NCBI RefSeq assembly: GCF_900476395.1
Contig: NZ_UIHB01000010.1
Location: 105,604-169,603 of the forward strand
Source of the DNA: Xanthomonas euroxanthea
GTDB taxonomy: Bacteria > Pseudomonadota > Gammaproteobacteria > Xanthomonadales > Xanthomonadaceae
Direction: 5' to 3'
Length of the DNA stretch: 64,000 nucleotides
The notes under the pieces are model-generated. The model was not told the DNA's origin. It did no database searches and saw nothing but the letters and a program-made list of their open reading frames with translations. This document shows positions 28,000 through 40,434 of this stretch, in pieces. The translations under genes and the position numbers were made by a program. Within the stretch, counting starts at the first letter, position 1, and every line of letters starts with the position of its first letter.

Positions 28000-30191
28000 C
28001 AGCTGGACAGATGCTCGATGGCGGCGACGCTGCCGAGGCGGTCGCCGAGCTTCTTCAGCAGGGCCAGACGATTGGCGCGCAATTGCGCGTCTTCGGCGTT
28101 GACCATCACCCCGTCAAAGAACGCGTCCACCTGTGGGCGCAACCGCGCCAGGCGTGCGAGCACGGCGACGTAGTCGTGCCGGTGCAGCGCATCGCCGGTA
28201 TCGCCGATGGCCGCTTCCACCGCTTCGGCCAGGGCTTCTTCGGCCGGTTCGCGCAGCAGCGTGGTGTCGATATCGCCGGGAATCTCGCCCTCGACCTTGC
28301 GCAGGATGTTGCGGATGCGCTTGTTGGCTGCGGCCAGGGCTTCGGCTTCGGGCAGTGTGGCGAAGATGCCGATCGCCTCGATGCGGCGGTCGAGGTCGTA
28401 GAGGGAGCCGTGGGTCGCGCCCAGGTGCGCTTCTACGAGCCCTGTAGGAGCGCCCTCGGGCGCGACCGAGAACAGTGCGGCGACCGCATTGAAGTGCGTG
28501 GAAGCAACGCCCTTGTCTGCGTAGTAGCCGCGCAGGCGGTCCAGGATGAAATCGAAGATTTCAGAAGCGAGCTGCGCGTACTGCGCGGAGTCGATATCAG
28601 CAATTTTTTCTTCGTCTTTCAGCGTCGCTTTTCTCACGAGGCGATCCCATGGCAGCAACTTGACCGCAGTCACCAGCGTCGCCTTCAGATCCAGCTCAAA
28701 CCCACTCTCAATCACCGTCCGCGCCAACCCCAGGGCATTACGCCGCAGCGCAAACGGATCCTTGTTGCCGGTCGGCTTCAGCCCGGCCGCAAAGCCACCG
28801 GCCAAGGTATCCAGGCGCTCGGCGATCGCCAGCACCTTGCCCAGTGGTGACAGTGCGATGTCATCGCCGGCAAAACGCGGCTGGTAGGCCTCGTCGATGG
28901 CCAGCGAAATCTCGCTCGGTTCACCGGCGGCCTTGGCGTAATGGCGCCCGGCAATGCCCTGCAGTTCCGGGAATTCGTTGACCATGCGCGACTGCAGGTC
29001 GTTCTTGGCCAGCTGCGCGGCGCGACGCGCCTGCACCGGATCGGCACCGACCTGCGGCGCGATCGCCTCGGCCAGCGCCGCCACGCGCGCGACCTTGTCG
29101 GCCACCGTGCCCAGCTTGGCCTGGTAAGTCACGCTGGCCAGACCGGCGCCCATCGCCTCCAGCCCCTGCTTGAGGTCTTCGTCGAAGAAGAACTTGGCGT
29201 CGGCAAAACGTGGACGGATCACCCGCTCGTAGCCCTTGGCGACTTCGGCCACATCCTTGGAGGCGATATTGGCGATGCCGATGAACTGCTCGGTCAACTT
29301 GCCGCCGTCGTCCAGCACCGGGAAGAATTTCTGGTTGATCTCCATGGTCTCGATCAGCGCTTCCTGCGGCACCGCCAGGAACGCGCGCTCGAAACTGCAC
29401 AGCACCGCCGATGGCCATTCGACCAGGTTGACCACCTGTTCCAGGTTGTCGTCGCTGATGCGCGCACTACCGCCGGCCTGCCTGGCGGCAGCTTCGACTT
29501 CCTCGACGATGCGTGCGCGGCGTGCGTCGGCATCCACCAGCACATGCGCCGCGCGCAAGGCCTCGATGTAATCGCCCGGCGCCGCCAGCGACACCTCGCC
29601 CTGATGCATGAAGCGATGCCCGCGGGTGAGGCGATCGCCACGCACGCCCAGCAGCTCGGCCGGAATCACCGCATCGCCGAACAGCAGCACCAGCCACTGC
29701 ACCGGCCGCGCGAAGGCGTATTCGTGCGCGCCCCAGCGCATCGGCTTGGGGATCGGCATCGCGGCAATGGCCTCGCGCAGGATCTCCGGCAGCAAGTCGG
29801 CAGTGCGCGCGCCCGGCGTCACCGCGCGGTGCACGAAGCGCTCGCCCTTGGCATCGCTGGTGCGCTCCAGCGCGGTCCAGTCGATGCCGGCCTTGGCGGC
29901 GAAACCGGCCAGCGCCTTGGTCGGCTTGCCCTCGGCATCCAGCGCGATGGTGAGATACGGGCCCAGCACTTCGGAGCGCTGTTCGGGCTGCTCGGTGGCC
30001 ACGCCCGGCAACAGCACCGCCAGGCGGCGCGGCGTGGACAGCGGCTTGGCATCGCCACGGGTGACCGCGACGCCGCGCTTTTCCAGACCGGCCAGCACGC
30101 CATCGAAGAAAGCCTGCGCCAGACCCGGCAGCGCCTTGACCGGCAGCTCTTCGGTGCCCAGTTCGATCAGCAGGGGAAGTTGTTCGCTCAT
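27999..30191 (-). CDS. glyS: glycyl-tRNA synthetase beta subunit
   Basis: A 730-residue beta chain of the heterotetrameric bacterial glycyl-tRNA synthetase. It starts [20 protein letters not shown], with the usual HxFMH-type block ([11 protein letters not shown]) and C-terminal anticodon-binding/DALR region. Near residue 576-593 the sequence [20 protein letters not shown] is encoded by a REP-like hairpin (28414-28466) lying in frame. This explains part of its excess length over the roughly 690-residue E. coli protein. The gene lies downstream of glyQ with an intergenic pair of palindromic elements, and it ends overlapping the sulfotransferase start. Confidence 0.97.
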   Translation of the reverse strand: MSEQLPLLIELGTEELPVKALPGLAQAFFDGVLAGLEKRGVAVTRGDAKPLSTPRRLAVLLPGVATEQPEQRSEVLGPYLTIALDAEGKPTKALAGFAAKAGIDWTALERTSDAKGERFVHRAVTPGARTADLLPEILREAIAAMPIPKPMRWGAHEYAFARPVQWLVLLFGDAVIPAELLGVRGDRLTRGHRFMHQGEVSLAAPGDYIEALRAAHVLVDADARRARIVEEVEAAARQAGGSARISDDNLEQVVNLVEWPSAVLCSFERAFLAVPQEALIETMEINQKFFPVLDDGGKLTEQFIGIANIASKDVAEVAKGYERVIRPRFADAKFFFDEDLKQGLEAMGAGLASVTYQAKLGTVADKVARVAALAEAIAPQVGADPVQARRAAQLAKNDLQSRMVNEFPELQGIAGRHYAKAAGEPSEISLAIDEAYQPRFAGDDIALSPLGKVLAIAERLDTLAGGFAAGLKPTGNKDPFALRRNALGLARTVIESGFELDLKATLVTAVKLLPWDRLVRKATLKDEEKIADIDSAQYAQLASEIFDFILDRLRGYYADKGVASTHFNAVAALFSVAPEGAPTGLVEAHLGATHGSLYDLDRRIEAIGIFATLPEAEALAAANKRIRNILRKVEGEIPGDIDTTLLREPAEEALAEAVEAAIGDTGDALHRHDYVAVLARLARLRPQVDAFFDGVMVNAEDAQLRANRLALLKKLGDRLGSVAAIEHLSS
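28414..28466. repeat. REP-like hairpin inside the glyS coding sequence
   Basis: GTCGCGCCCAGGTGCGCTTC and, after a 9-13 base spacer, GTAGGAGCGCCCTCGGGCGC with final GAC: the GTAG-type REP palindrome found after mntP and upstream of tatC. It lies wholly within the open reading frame and keeps the frame. The encoded peptide is a Gly/Ala/Pro-rich linker. Confidence 0.85.
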
Positions 30192-30252
30192 GTCAGGTGA
30201 ACCTTGGCTTATGTCCCTTCTGCCATCAACGGACGAAGGTGACTGGAGAATG

Positions 30253-30372
30253 TCCTTCTCCCGCTAGCGGGAGAAGGTGGCGCGCCGCGCCGGATGAGGG
30301 TCGTGCCGAGGCGGCGGAGACGTACTGCCCCCATCCGCCCTGCGGGCACCTTCCCCCGCTGGCGGGGGAAGG
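30253..30372. repeat. two palindromic intergenic elements between glyQ and glyS
   Basis: CTTCTCCCGC/GCGGGAGAAG followed by a GCGCGCCGCGCCGGATGAGG variant (30253-30300), then an inverted partner CATCCGCCCTGCGGGCACC with CCCCCGC/GCGGGGG (30328-30372). The pair faces in opposite directions inside an operon, so if they act on RNA they would affect glyQ/glyS stoichiometry. Confidence 0.75.
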
Positions 30373-30380
30373 ACACAGCA

Positions 30381-31289
<909 letters not shown>

Positions 31290-31379
31290 GCAGCAAAGGC
31301 CGTGCGGAAGGGGTGCGCTAGTATACCGGCCGACCCGCAGCGCTTTGCCGCGGAGCACCGCTGCAGGGGAACCTCGAGC

Positions 31380-33194
<1,815 letters not shown>

Positions 33195-33233
33195 GTGGAT
33201 CGCCTGGGACTTGCACGGTTATCGGCCCAGGCG

Positions 33234-33348
33234 ACCCTCACCCCAACCCCCGCTCCGGGCCCCGGCCCGCGTTTGCGACGCGGGCGCTCCAAGGCACGCG
33301 CGCCAGTGGCGCGCAAGCCATGCCCTCTCGCCCCGGCGGGAGAGGCGC
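33234..33348. repeat. dispersed ~115-bp repeat, copy 2
   Basis: Same block as 13958-14076 (ACCCTCACCCCAACCCCCGC through GCGCGCCAGTGGCGCGCAAG) with about 90% identity. It begins 40 bases past the GspE-type gene stop, next to a TCGCCTGGG/CCCAGGCGA inverted repeat (33199-33234). Confidence 0.85.
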
Positions 33349-33365
33349 TCGCTCCGTTCTCCCAC

Positions 33366-33413
33366 CTTCTCCCTTCTCCCACCGGGAGAAGGTGCCCGAA
33401 GGGCGGATGAGGG
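33366..33413. repeat. palindromic intergenic element, inverted orientation
   Basis: CCTTCTCCCACCGGGAGAAG then GTGCCCGAAGGGCGGATGAG. The remaining 33414-33731 shows no gene; a modestly AT-rich patch near 33630-33690 (GTATTGGCACGCCAATTG, palindromic TTGGC/GCCAA) precedes the amidotransferase gene and may hold its promoter. Confidence 0.75.
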
Positions 33414-33731
33414 TACGTCGGCATGCACATGCCGCCATTGGCAGGGGCTCCGCCTCACCATTGACCAGGTACACGGCACGGCCGAGTACAACCAGATCAG
33501 CGGCGCACGATCACCACGGCAACCGAATCGGCAACCGACGTGGCACAAACCATCTCAGCCATCACTGCTCTTACATCCACACAGCGCAAGTAGCCAGCTC
33601 CCCGCCCCCCAGCCATCAGCACATAGCCATCCGGCATAACCTTAGCTGCATGTATTGGCACGCCAATTGAAAAAAACCGGCGGGAGCTGCCTACAATCGG
33701 GCACATCAGTCGCTGCTGGATGCTCGTCCGC

Positions 33732-34496
33732 ATGTCCGCCTTGCCGTTCCTGATCATCGAAACCGGGCATCCCGTGCCGGAGATGAAGCGATACGGCCGC
33801 TTTCGGCACTGGATCCGCGTTGCGGCCGGGCTGGCCGAACACGAAACCGTCGCCATCGATGTCGCCAACGGCGGCCGCCTGCCCGACCGCACCGGCTTTG
33901 CCGGCACCATCGTCAGTGGCTCGGCCGCCTATGTCACCGACCGCGCCGACTGGAGCGAACGCAGTGCCGCCTGGCTGCGCGATGCCGCCCACCAGGGCAT
34001 GCCGCTGCTGGGCATCTGCTACGGGCACCAGCTGCTGGCGCACGCGCTGGGCGGCGAGGTCGACTACAACCCGGCCGGGCGCGAGTCCGGCACGATCGCG
34101 CTGGAACTGCACCCGCCAGCCGAGCAGGACCCTTTGTTTGCGGGCCTGCCGGCGCATTTCCCGGCGCACGCCACGCACATGCAGACCGTGGTGCGCGCCC
34201 CGGACGGGGCCATCGTGCTGGCGCATTCGCGCCAGGACCGCTGCCATGCCTTCCGCTGGGGCCAGGCCACCTGGGGCGTGCAGTTCCACCCCGAGTTCGC
34301 CACCCACCACATGCGCGGCTATGTGCAGGCGCGCGCCGAGTGCATCGCCCGCCACGGCCACTGCGCCCGTACGGTCGCCCGGGAGGTCACCGCCGCGCCG
34401 ATCGCGCGCAAGCTGCTGCGCCGGTTCGTGCATCACGCACGCGGCCTGCAAACAGTGACCACTCATCCCGCCGCACACACGCAAAAGCAGCGATAA
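33732..34496 (+). CDS. class I glutamine amidotransferase (GuaA-N-like), stand-alone
   Basis: A 254-residue protein with the class I amidotransferase fold. The nucleophile elbow is LLGICYGHQLLAHALGG (Cys96), and the catalytic pair is His186 and Glu188 in GVQFHPEFATHH. It would hydrolyse glutamine to supply ammonia, or act as a gamma-glutamyl hydrolase-type enzyme; no synthetase domain is attached or adjacent. An ATG at 33720 (MLVRMSALP) is an alternative start four residues earlier. It is followed closely by a membrane protein gene on the same strand. Physiological partner unknown. Confidence 0.85.
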   Translation: MSALPFLIIETGHPVPEMKRYGRFRHWIRVAAGLAEHETVAIDVANGGRLPDRTGFAGTIVSGSAAYVTDRADWSERSAAWLRDAAHQGMPLLGICYGHQLLAHALGGEVDYNPAGRESGTIALELHPPAEQDPLFAGLPAHFPAHATHMQTVVRAPDGAIVLAHSRQDRCHAFRWGQATWGVQFHPEFATHHMRGYVQARAECIARHGHCARTVAREVTAAPIARKLLRRFVHHARGLQTVTTHPAAHTQKQR

Positions 34497-34535
34497 TCGC
34501 GCCACGCCGGATGGTCCGGTGCGTATCGATCCGGA

Positions 34536-35441
34536 ATGGGAATGAGCGAAATCCGCAAGGTGCCGGCGTCTGCCGGCGCAGAATGGCTGTTGACCGGTTT
34601 CTCGCTGTTGAAGCGGGCGCCACTGGCGCTTGGCTCGCTGGGGGTGATCTGGAGCGTGGCCGCCACCCTGGTGGTGTCGCTGTCGGTGCTGGTGCCGCTG
34701 CTGGGCCCGGCCCTGCAGTTCCTGCTGGTGCTGGCCGGCCCGCTGTTCATGGGCGGCCTGCTGTGGGCGATCCGCGAGGTCGACGAAGGCCGCATCGCCA
34801 AGCCGTCGCATCTGCTGCACGGCCTGCAGGACGGCCGCGCGCCGCACCTGCTGGTGTCGCTGCTGCCGCAGCTGATCGCCGGCCTGCTGCTGGGCGTGCT
34901 GCTGCTGGTGATGATCGGCGCCAGCGGGCTGCAGCAGCTGTCCGAGGTGATGATCAAGATCAACCAGATCAGCCAGTCCGGCGCGCAGCCGGATCCGGTG
35001 CAGATCGAGCAGCTGGCCGCCAGCCTGCCGGCCGGCCGCATCCTGCTGTGGCTGCTGCTGACCATCGCCACCTTCGCGGCGATGACCCTGGCACTGTTCG
35101 TGATGCCGCCGCAGGTGATGTTCGACCGCAGCACCGGCGGCCACGCGCTGCGCGAGAGCCTGCGCGCCAGCCTGCACAACCTGCCGGCGATGCTGGTGTT
35201 CTTCGTGCTGGCCTTCATCGCCATCTTCGCGATCTATTTCGCGGTGATGATCGTGGCGCTGATCGTCGGCCTGGTCGCCGGCCAGACCGTGGCGATGTGG
35301 CTGGCCCAGCTGCTGCTGATGGCGGTGCTGATGCCGGTGTTCGCCGGCTCGGTCTACGCGGCCTGGAAGCAGATGTTCACGCACCAAGGCGCTTCTGCCC
35401 AGCCGACGGCGCCCTCACGACCGGATGTGTTTGCGGCCTGA
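34536..35441 (+). CDS. BPSS1780-family membrane protein
   Basis: A 301-residue inner-membrane protein with five to six hydrophobic segments. It opens IRKVPASAGAEWLLTGFSLL, the hallmark N-terminus of this uncharacterised proteobacterial family. The sequence PPQVMFDRSTGGHALRESLR, between the later helices, is also typical. A second ATG at 34542 is equally plausible. It lies 39 bases after the amidotransferase gene and may be co-transcribed. Function unknown. Its stop is followed by the triple REP array. Confidence 0.82.
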   Translation: MGMSEIRKVPASAGAEWLLTGFSLLKRAPLALGSLGVIWSVAATLVVSLSVLVPLLGPALQFLLVLAGPLFMGGLLWAIREVDEGRIAKPSHLLHGLQDGRAPHLLVSLLPQLIAGLLLGVLLLVMIGASGLQQLSEVMIKINQISQSGAQPDPVQIEQLAASLPAGRILLWLLLTIATFAAMTLALFVMPPQVMFDRSTGGHALRESLRASLHNLPAMLVFFVLAFIAIFAIYFAVMIVALIVGLVAGQTVAMWLAQLLLMAVLMPVFAGSVYAAWKQMFTHQGASAQPTAPSRPDVFAA

Positions 35442-35484
35442 GCCCCTGACCTGCGGATGTGCTTGCCGCCTCAGACCCGCGCCC

Positions 35485-35729
35485 CGTAGGAGCGCACCAG
35501 GGCGCGACGAAGCGTTCGCCGGGAGAGCCCCGGTCGCGCGCGAACGGGGTCGTCACCAGACCATCCCAACCCGTAGGAGCGCACCCGGGCGCGACAAAGC
35601 ATTCGTCGGGAGAGCCCCGATCGCGCGCGAACGGGGTCGCCGCCAGACCATCCCAACCCGTAGGAGCGCACCTGGGCGCGACGAAGCGTTCGCCAGGAAG
35701 CCCCAGTCGCGCCCGGGTGCGCTCCTACG
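35485..35729. repeat. 87-bp tandem REP array upstream of tatC 3' end
   Basis: CGTAGGAGCGCACCNGGGCG begins at 35485, 35572 and 35659, exactly 87 bases apart, with spacer GTTCGCCGGGAGAGCCCCGG and a GGTCGCGCGCGAACGGGGTC block. The array closes with the inverse arm CGCCCGGGTGCGCTCCTACG. It separates two convergent genes. Confidence 0.9.
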
Positions 35730-35771
35730 TGGGTGATTGGCGTCTGGGGCGATGCTGGCCCCGTCCGCGCG

Positions 35772-36509
35772 CTAGGCGCTCTTCGGCCCCACCGCGCGCG
35801 AGGCGATGATGCCCAGCTCGTAGAGCAGGCACATCGGGATGGCCAGCATCAGCTGCGAGACCACGTCCGGCGGGGTGAGCACGGCGGCCAGGATGAAGAT
35901 GCCGACGATGGCATAGCCGCGGCCTTCGCTCAGCTGCTTGGGGCTGACCCAGCCCAGCAGCACCAGGATCACCAGCGCCACCGGCAGCTCGAAGCTGGCA
36001 CCGAAGGCGAAGAAGATCGCCAGCACGAAATCCAGGTAGGAATTGGCGTCCGGGGTAATGGCGATCACGTCCGGCTTGAACGTGGTCAGGAAGTGGAACA
36101 CCGCCGGCAGCACCAGGAAATACGCGAACGCGCAGCCGATGTAGAACAGTGCCACCGCCGAGGCCAGCAACGGGAATGCGAGTTTCTTCTCGCGCTGGTA
36201 CAGGCCCGGCGCCACGAAGGCCCAGGCCTGATACAGCAGCCACGGCACGCTGAAGAACACCGCCACGAAGAAGGTCAGCTTGAGCGGGGCGAAGAACGCG
36301 CCGGCCGGGTTCATCGCGATCATCGTCTGCCCCAGCGGCAGCTGCGAAATCAGCGGCGCGGCCAGCCACGAGTAAATCGCGCGGGAAAACGGCAACAGCG
36401 CCAGCAGCACCACGCCCAGGCCGATCAGGGCGCGCACCAGGCGTGCGCGCAGCTCGACCAGATGCTCGATCAGACTGCTTTCGGCCTGTGCGTCGTCGAA
36501 CAGGCTCAC
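35772..36509 (-). CDS. tatC: Sec-independent translocase subunit TatC
   Basis: A 245-residue six-helix inner-membrane protein that binds twin-arginine signal peptides. It has the N-terminal SLIEHLVELRARLVRALIG (conserved E-L-R) and the loop block FVAPGLYQREKKLAFPLL containing the F-x-x-P-G-L motif with its conserved Glu. The start is GTG in a GTGA overlap with the tatB stop. It is last gene of tatABC, transcribed towards the REP array at 35485-35729. Confidence 0.97.
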   Translation of the reverse strand: MSLFDDAQAESSLIEHLVELRARLVRALIGLGVVLLALLPFSRAIYSWLAAPLISQLPLGQTMIAMNPAGAFFAPLKLTFFVAVFFSVPWLLYQAWAFVAPGLYQREKKLAFPLLASAVALFYIGCAFAYFLVLPAVFHFLTTFKPDVIAITPDANSYLDFVLAIFFAFGASFELPVALVILVLLGWVSPKQLSEGRGYAIVGIFILAAVLTPPDVVSQLMLAIPMCLLYELGIIASRAVGPKSA

Positions 36510-37150
36510 GGCCGCTTCTCCTGGAGCTTGCCCGGCTCGGTCGGCTCGATCAGCGCCTCTGGCGTGCCCGGCTCCATTGGCGAGGCAACCGGCGTCTGCG
36601 CGCTGGCATTGCCCAGATGCGCTGCATGCGGCGCCGGCACCACCGGGTCATGGGGGGCCGGCACCAATGTCTGATGGGGCGCCGGCGCCATGGGCCGTGC
36701 CTGGGCGATGACCGGTACGGCGGCCGCATGTTCAGGCGCATCGGCGGCGCCCGCTGCCGGCGCGGCATTGGCCCCAGCCGACAGGTCCGCATGCGCCAGC
36801 TCCAGCGGCGTCGCCACCGGTGTCGTGGTGCTGCGGATATCGATATCGCGCCCGATATCGCGCCCGACCTCGTCGTGCAGCGCGCGGGCGCCCTGCTCCA
36901 GATGTTGCTGCTTGTTGCGCAACTGGTCTTCGGCCTCGCGCAGCGAGGCCTGCACGTCCTGCAGGCTGCGCTTGAGCTCTTCGGCCTCCAGCTCGCGTTC
37001 CAGCTCCTGCTTGACCGAGTCCCATTGCATGCGCGCGCGGCGCACCCACAATCCGGCGAACCGGGCCGCCTTGGGCAGGCGCTCGGGACCGAGCACCACC
37101 AGGGCGACGATCGCAATCAGCGTCAGTTCGCCAACACCTATGTCAAACAC
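36506..37150 (-). CDS. tatB: Sec-independent translocase subunit TatB
   Basis: A 214-residue protein. One N-terminal membrane helix (MFDIGVGELTLIAIVALVVL, with the conserved Glu and the GPERLP hinge) precedes a long amphipathic/coiled region and a Pro/Ala-rich tail (from about residue 110). It forms the signal-peptide receptor with TatC. The start codon is GTG at 37150. It lies 15 bases after the tatA stop and overlaps tatC. Confidence 0.96.
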   Translation of the reverse strand: MFDIGVGELTLIAIVALVVLGPERLPKAARFAGLWVRRARMQWDSVKQELERELEAEELKRSLQDVQASLREAEDQLRNKQQHLEQGARALHDEVGRDIGRDIDIRSTTTPVATPLELAHADLSAGANAAPAAGAADAPEHAAAVPVIAQARPMAPAPHQTLVPAPHDPVVPAPHAAHLGNASAQTPVASPMEPGTPEALIEPTEPGKLQEKRP

Positions 37151-37165
37151 CGACGCCGCTCCGGA

Positions 37166-37393
37166 TCAACGCGCGTCGCGATCGCGCTCGGCCTGCGCCT
37201 CACGTGCCTGCTCGGCCGTGCGGCTGTCGTCGCCGAGCTTGCCTGCCGGCTTGTCCTCGTCGTGCATGCCTTTCTTGAATTCCTTGACCGCGCTGCCGAG
37301 ATCCTTGGCACCGCTGGTGAGCCGCTTGGTACCGAACACCAGCAACACGATCACCAGCACGATCAGCCAGTGCCAAATGCTGAAACCGCCCAT
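37166..37393 (-). CDS. tatA: Sec-independent translocase subunit TatA
   Basis: A 75-residue pore-forming subunit. The membrane helix ([17 protein letters not shown]) is followed by the FGTKRL hinge and amphipathic helix [12 protein letters not shown], ending in a charged tail. Length is normal. ATG at 37393 is the family start; the longer frame upstream lacks similarity. It is first gene of tatABC. Confidence 0.97.
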   Translation of the reverse strand: MGGFSIWHWLIVLVIVLLVFGTKRLTSGAKDLGSAVKEFKKGMHDEDKPAGKLGDDSRTAEQAREAQAERDRDAR

Positions 37394-37466
37394 GATCTGC
37401 TCGCTTGCTGAAGAAGAAGGAAGGCGCAGGATACCCCAGCGCACCGCGCAGGGGGATGACAGCGCG

Positions 37467-38369
37467 TCAGCGGTTGCCGTCCAGCGATTCGGTGCGGATT
37501 TCGCCATCGGACACCGGCTGGAAACCCTGCTGCGGCGGTGGCGTGGTGCTGGGCTGCATCGGCACGGTGCTGGCCTCGTTGACCGCAGGCGGCAGTGTGG
37601 TGGCCGCCTGTGCCGGTGGCGGCGTTGCCGGACGCGGCGCGCTGGCGCTGTCGTCGGCGCTGCCATCGGTACCGCGATTGGCGCGTGCGGTGTAGGTCGC
37701 CTCTTCCAGGCGGTCGCGGAAGGCGATCACGTCGGTGGAGGCACGCTCGTTGGTACGGCCTTCGAAGATCATCCGCGGGGTGGCGCCGCCACCGTAGGCG
37801 TTGAGGTCGGCGGCATCGTCGATCTGCAGCACCGCACCGTCCAGCGCCACGCCGGCGAACAGGCCACGGGCGCGCGACCACGACCAGATTTCGGCCTTGA
37901 GCTGGCCATCGGTGGCGGCGGCGGCATTGCGGCCGACCGGGCCGGCGGCCACGCCGGCATCGGCACCGAGGGTGAACTTGCCGTTGACGATGTTGTCCAG
38001 GCTGCGGTCGTTGCGGAACACCAGCACCACGTCGGAGGACTGCACGCCGGCCTGGAAGCCGATGCTGCCGCCGGTGAGCTTGACGAAGACCGGCTGCGAC
38101 CAGCTGCCGTCGGCATTCTTCATCGACATCAGGCCGTGCCCGCGCCGGCCGCCGATCACCAACCCGGCCTTGAGCGTATCGGGGATGACCACGATGGCGC
38201 GCGCCTCGTCGAGCAGCTTGTCCGGGATGGCCTGCTCGGGAATCTTCATGATCTCGTTGAGCACCCGCACCGCGTTACGCGCGCGCTGGTCCTCTTCCGG
38301 GCCGGCGACGGCATGGCCGGCGGCGAAGGTCAGCGACAACAACAGGGCCAGGCGCGACAGACGAGGCAT
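37467..38369 (-). CDS. SYLF/YSC84-family lipid-binding protein, exported
   Basis: A 300-residue protein with a signal peptide ([23 protein letters not shown]). The SYLF domain follows (about 40-225: [60 protein letters not shown]), with a Pro/Ala/Thr-rich low-complexity tail of about 70 residues. Homologues bind phosphoinositide-like lipids in eukaryotes; the bacterial role is unclear. GGAG lies seven bases before the ATG. It is the same strand as and 73 bases upstream of tatA, and divergent from hemH. Confidence 0.87.
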   Translation of the reverse strand: MPRLSRLALLLSLTFAAGHAVAGPEEDQRARNAVRVLNEIMKIPEQAIPDKLLDEARAIVVIPDTLKAGLVIGGRRGHGLMSMKNADGSWSQPVFVKLTGGSIGFQAGVQSSDVVLVFRNDRSLDNIVNGKFTLGADAGVAAGPVGRNAAAATDGQLKAEIWSWSRARGLFAGVALDGAVLQIDDAADLNAYGGGATPRMIFEGRTNERASTDVIAFRDRLEEATYTARANRGTDGSADDSASAPRPATPPPAQAATTLPPAVNEASTVPMQPSTTPPPQQGFQPVSDGEIRTESLDGNR

Positions 38370-38530
38370 GACAAGCTCCAGGGGATGATCCGTCAAAGAT
38401 AGCAATGGCGCGACGTTAGTGGTGGCGCAATGAATCGGTGGTGAGCGCAAGCGGGTGCCAGAGGCGGTCAATGGGGGCGATCGATGCGCTGTCCTCGGCA
38501 GCACTGCCGCGCTCTGCCAGAATGGCGCGC

Positions 38531-39487
38531 ATGAACACCACCCCCGATACCGCCCTGCTGGTCGTCAATCTCGGCACCCCCGAGTCGCCCACCGCCCCGG
38601 CCGTGCGCCGCTACCTGGCCGAGTTCCTCAGCGACCGCCGCGTGGTCGCGATCCCGCCGCTGTTCTGGAAGCCGCTGCTGTACGGGGTGATCCTGCCCAT
38701 CCGCGGGCCCAAGTCGGCCGAGAAATACGCCAAGGTCTGGCTGCCGGATGGCTCGCCACTGGCTGTGTACACGCGTCGGCTGGCCGAAGGCCTGAAGGAG
38801 GTCATGCCGGACTGGCACGTGGAATGGGCCATGCGCTACGGCGCCCCGGCGCTGCGCAAGACGCTGGACGGCCTGCGTGCGCGCGGCATCCGGCGCATCG
38901 TGGTGCTGCCGCTGTACCCGCAGTACTCGACCACGACGACCGCATCGATCCAGGACGTGATCGACGCCTGGCGCCCGGGCGCACCGGAGATCGCGGTGGA
39001 GGTGATCCAGGAGTATTGCGAAGACGCCGGCTGGGTCGCGGCGATCGCCGATTCGATCCGTGCGCACTGGCAGGCGCACGGGCGCAGCGAGAAGCTGATG
39101 TTCTCCTTCCACGGCCTGCCGCAGCGCGTGGCCAATGCCGGCGATCCGTATCCGCAGCAATGCGAGCGCAGCGCGCAGGCCATCGTCGCCGCGCTGGGCC
39201 TGGGCGCGGACGAATGGCAGATGGGCTACCAGTCGCGCTTCGGCTCGGAGCGTTGGCTGCAGCCCTACGCCGAACCGACCTTGTGGAAACTGGCCGAAGG
39301 CGGCGTGCGCAGCTTCGACCTGGTCTGCCCGGGTTTTGCCACCGATTGCCTGGAAACCCTGGAGGAAGTGGCGCTGGGCTTTGCCGAAACGCTGGCCGAA
39401 CGCGGCGCCACCCTGAGTTACATCCCCTGCCTCAATGCCAGCCCGGCACATGCGCAGGCACTGGCCGCCGTGGCGCGGCGCGCGTGA
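38531..39487 (+). CDS. hemH: ferrochelatase
   Basis: A 318-residue enzyme inserting Fe2+ into protoporphyrin IX, the last step of protohaem synthesis. It contains [40 protein letters not shown] and the metal/proton site [30 protein letters not shown] and [15 protein letters not shown] follow. An in-frame ATG at 38522 (MARMNTT) is a possible alternative start. The stop overlaps the next gene's GTG by four bases, so both are coupled. Confidence 0.96.
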   Translation: MNTTPDTALLVVNLGTPESPTAPAVRRYLAEFLSDRRVVAIPPLFWKPLLYGVILPIRGPKSAEKYAKVWLPDGSPLAVYTRRLAEGLKEVMPDWHVEWAMRYGAPALRKTLDGLRARGIRRIVVLPLYPQYSTTTTASIQDVIDAWRPGAPEIAVEVIQEYCEDAGWVAAIADSIRAHWQAHGRSEKLMFSFHGLPQRVANAGDPYPQQCERSAQAIVAALGLGADEWQMGYQSRFGSERWLQPYAEPTLWKLAEGGVRSFDLVCPGFATDCLETLEEVALGFAETLAERGATLSYIPCLNASPAHAQALAAVARRA

Positions 39488-40356
39488 GGTTGGAGCCGTT
39501 TGCGTGCGACCTGGCGATCGGCCGGGTCACCGGACTGCGCAACCCGGACCGTGGCCCGCGCCGGGTGCTGGCCCTGCATGGGTGGCTGGACAACGCCGCC
39601 AGCTTCCTGCCGCTGAGCGCGCACCTGCATGCACAGGACCTGGACCTGGTCCTGCTCGATCTGCCCGGCCACGGCCATAGCGCGTGGTTGCCGGTCGGTG
39701 CCGAGTACACGCTCAGCAGCGCGATCGGCATTCTGCTGCAGGTGGCCGATGCGCTGGGCTGGGAGCGCTTCAGCGTGCTCGGCCACTCGCTGGGCGGCGG
39801 TGTCGCCAGCCTGCTGGCCGCCGCGGCGCCGGAACGCGTGGAGGCGCTGATCGCGATCGAGGCGCTGGGTGCACTGGCCGAGCCGGTGGAAGGCACCGCC
39901 ACCCGCCTGCGCGATGCGATTGCCTCGGCACGCACCTTGTCACAGCGGCCGCTGCGCGTGTTTCCGTCGATGGAGATGCCGGTGCGCGCACGCATGATGG
40001 CCAACCAGCTCACCGAACCGGCCGCGCGGCTGCTGGTGGAGCGCGGCGCGTGCGCGGTCGAAGGCGGCTACAGCTGGTGCAGCGACCCGCGCCTGACCCT
40101 GCCCACGGCCATCCGCATGACCGAAGCGCAGATCGACGTGCTGCTGGCCTCCATCGCCTGCCCGGTCCAGGCCATCTTCGCCACGCCGGCGCAGGTGTAC
40201 TTCCCCGCTGCCTTGCGCGACCACCGCGTGGCGCTGATGCGCGATGCGCGCCTGCAGTTGTTGCCCGGCACCCACCATGTGCATATGGAAGCACCGGACG
40301 CGGTGGCGGCGGTGATCAACGGATTCCTGGCATCGCTGCCGCCGCAGCGCGCGTGA
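39484..40356 (+). CDS. alpha/beta hydrolase
   Basis: A 290-residue cytoplasmic hydrolase. The oxyanion region is [17 protein letters not shown], the nucleophile elbow [14 protein letters not shown] (Ser), and the late His lies in [15 protein letters not shown]. It resembles MhpC/serine-hydrolase-like esterases found next to hemH in xanthomonads; the substrate is unknown. The GTG start overlaps the hemH stop (GTGA). A TTG at 39490 is an alternative. No signal peptide. Confidence 0.87.
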   Translation: MRLEPFACDLAIGRVTGLRNPDRGPRRVLALHGWLDNAASFLPLSAHLHAQDLDLVLLDLPGHGHSAWLPVGAEYTLSSAIGILLQVADALGWERFSVLGHSLGGGVASLLAAAAPERVEALIAIEALGALAEPVEGTATRLRDAIASARTLSQRPLRVFPSMEMPVRARMMANQLTEPAARLLVERGACAVEGGYSWCSDPRLTLPTAIRMTEAQIDVLLASIACPVQAIFATPAQVYFPAALRDHRVALMRDARLQLLPGTHHVHMEAPDAVAAVINGFLASLPPQRA

Positions 40357-40434
40357 TGCAGGTGAGGCAAGCATGCGTCGGCGCGATGCGAATGCGCTGA
40401 AGTTCCTGCCGTTTGTTGCCCTGCACGCGACAGC

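Noticed and set aside
35485..35729. CRISPR array
   Set aside because: The 87-base unit is uniform, its spacers are themselves repeated, and there are no cas genes; it is a REP array.
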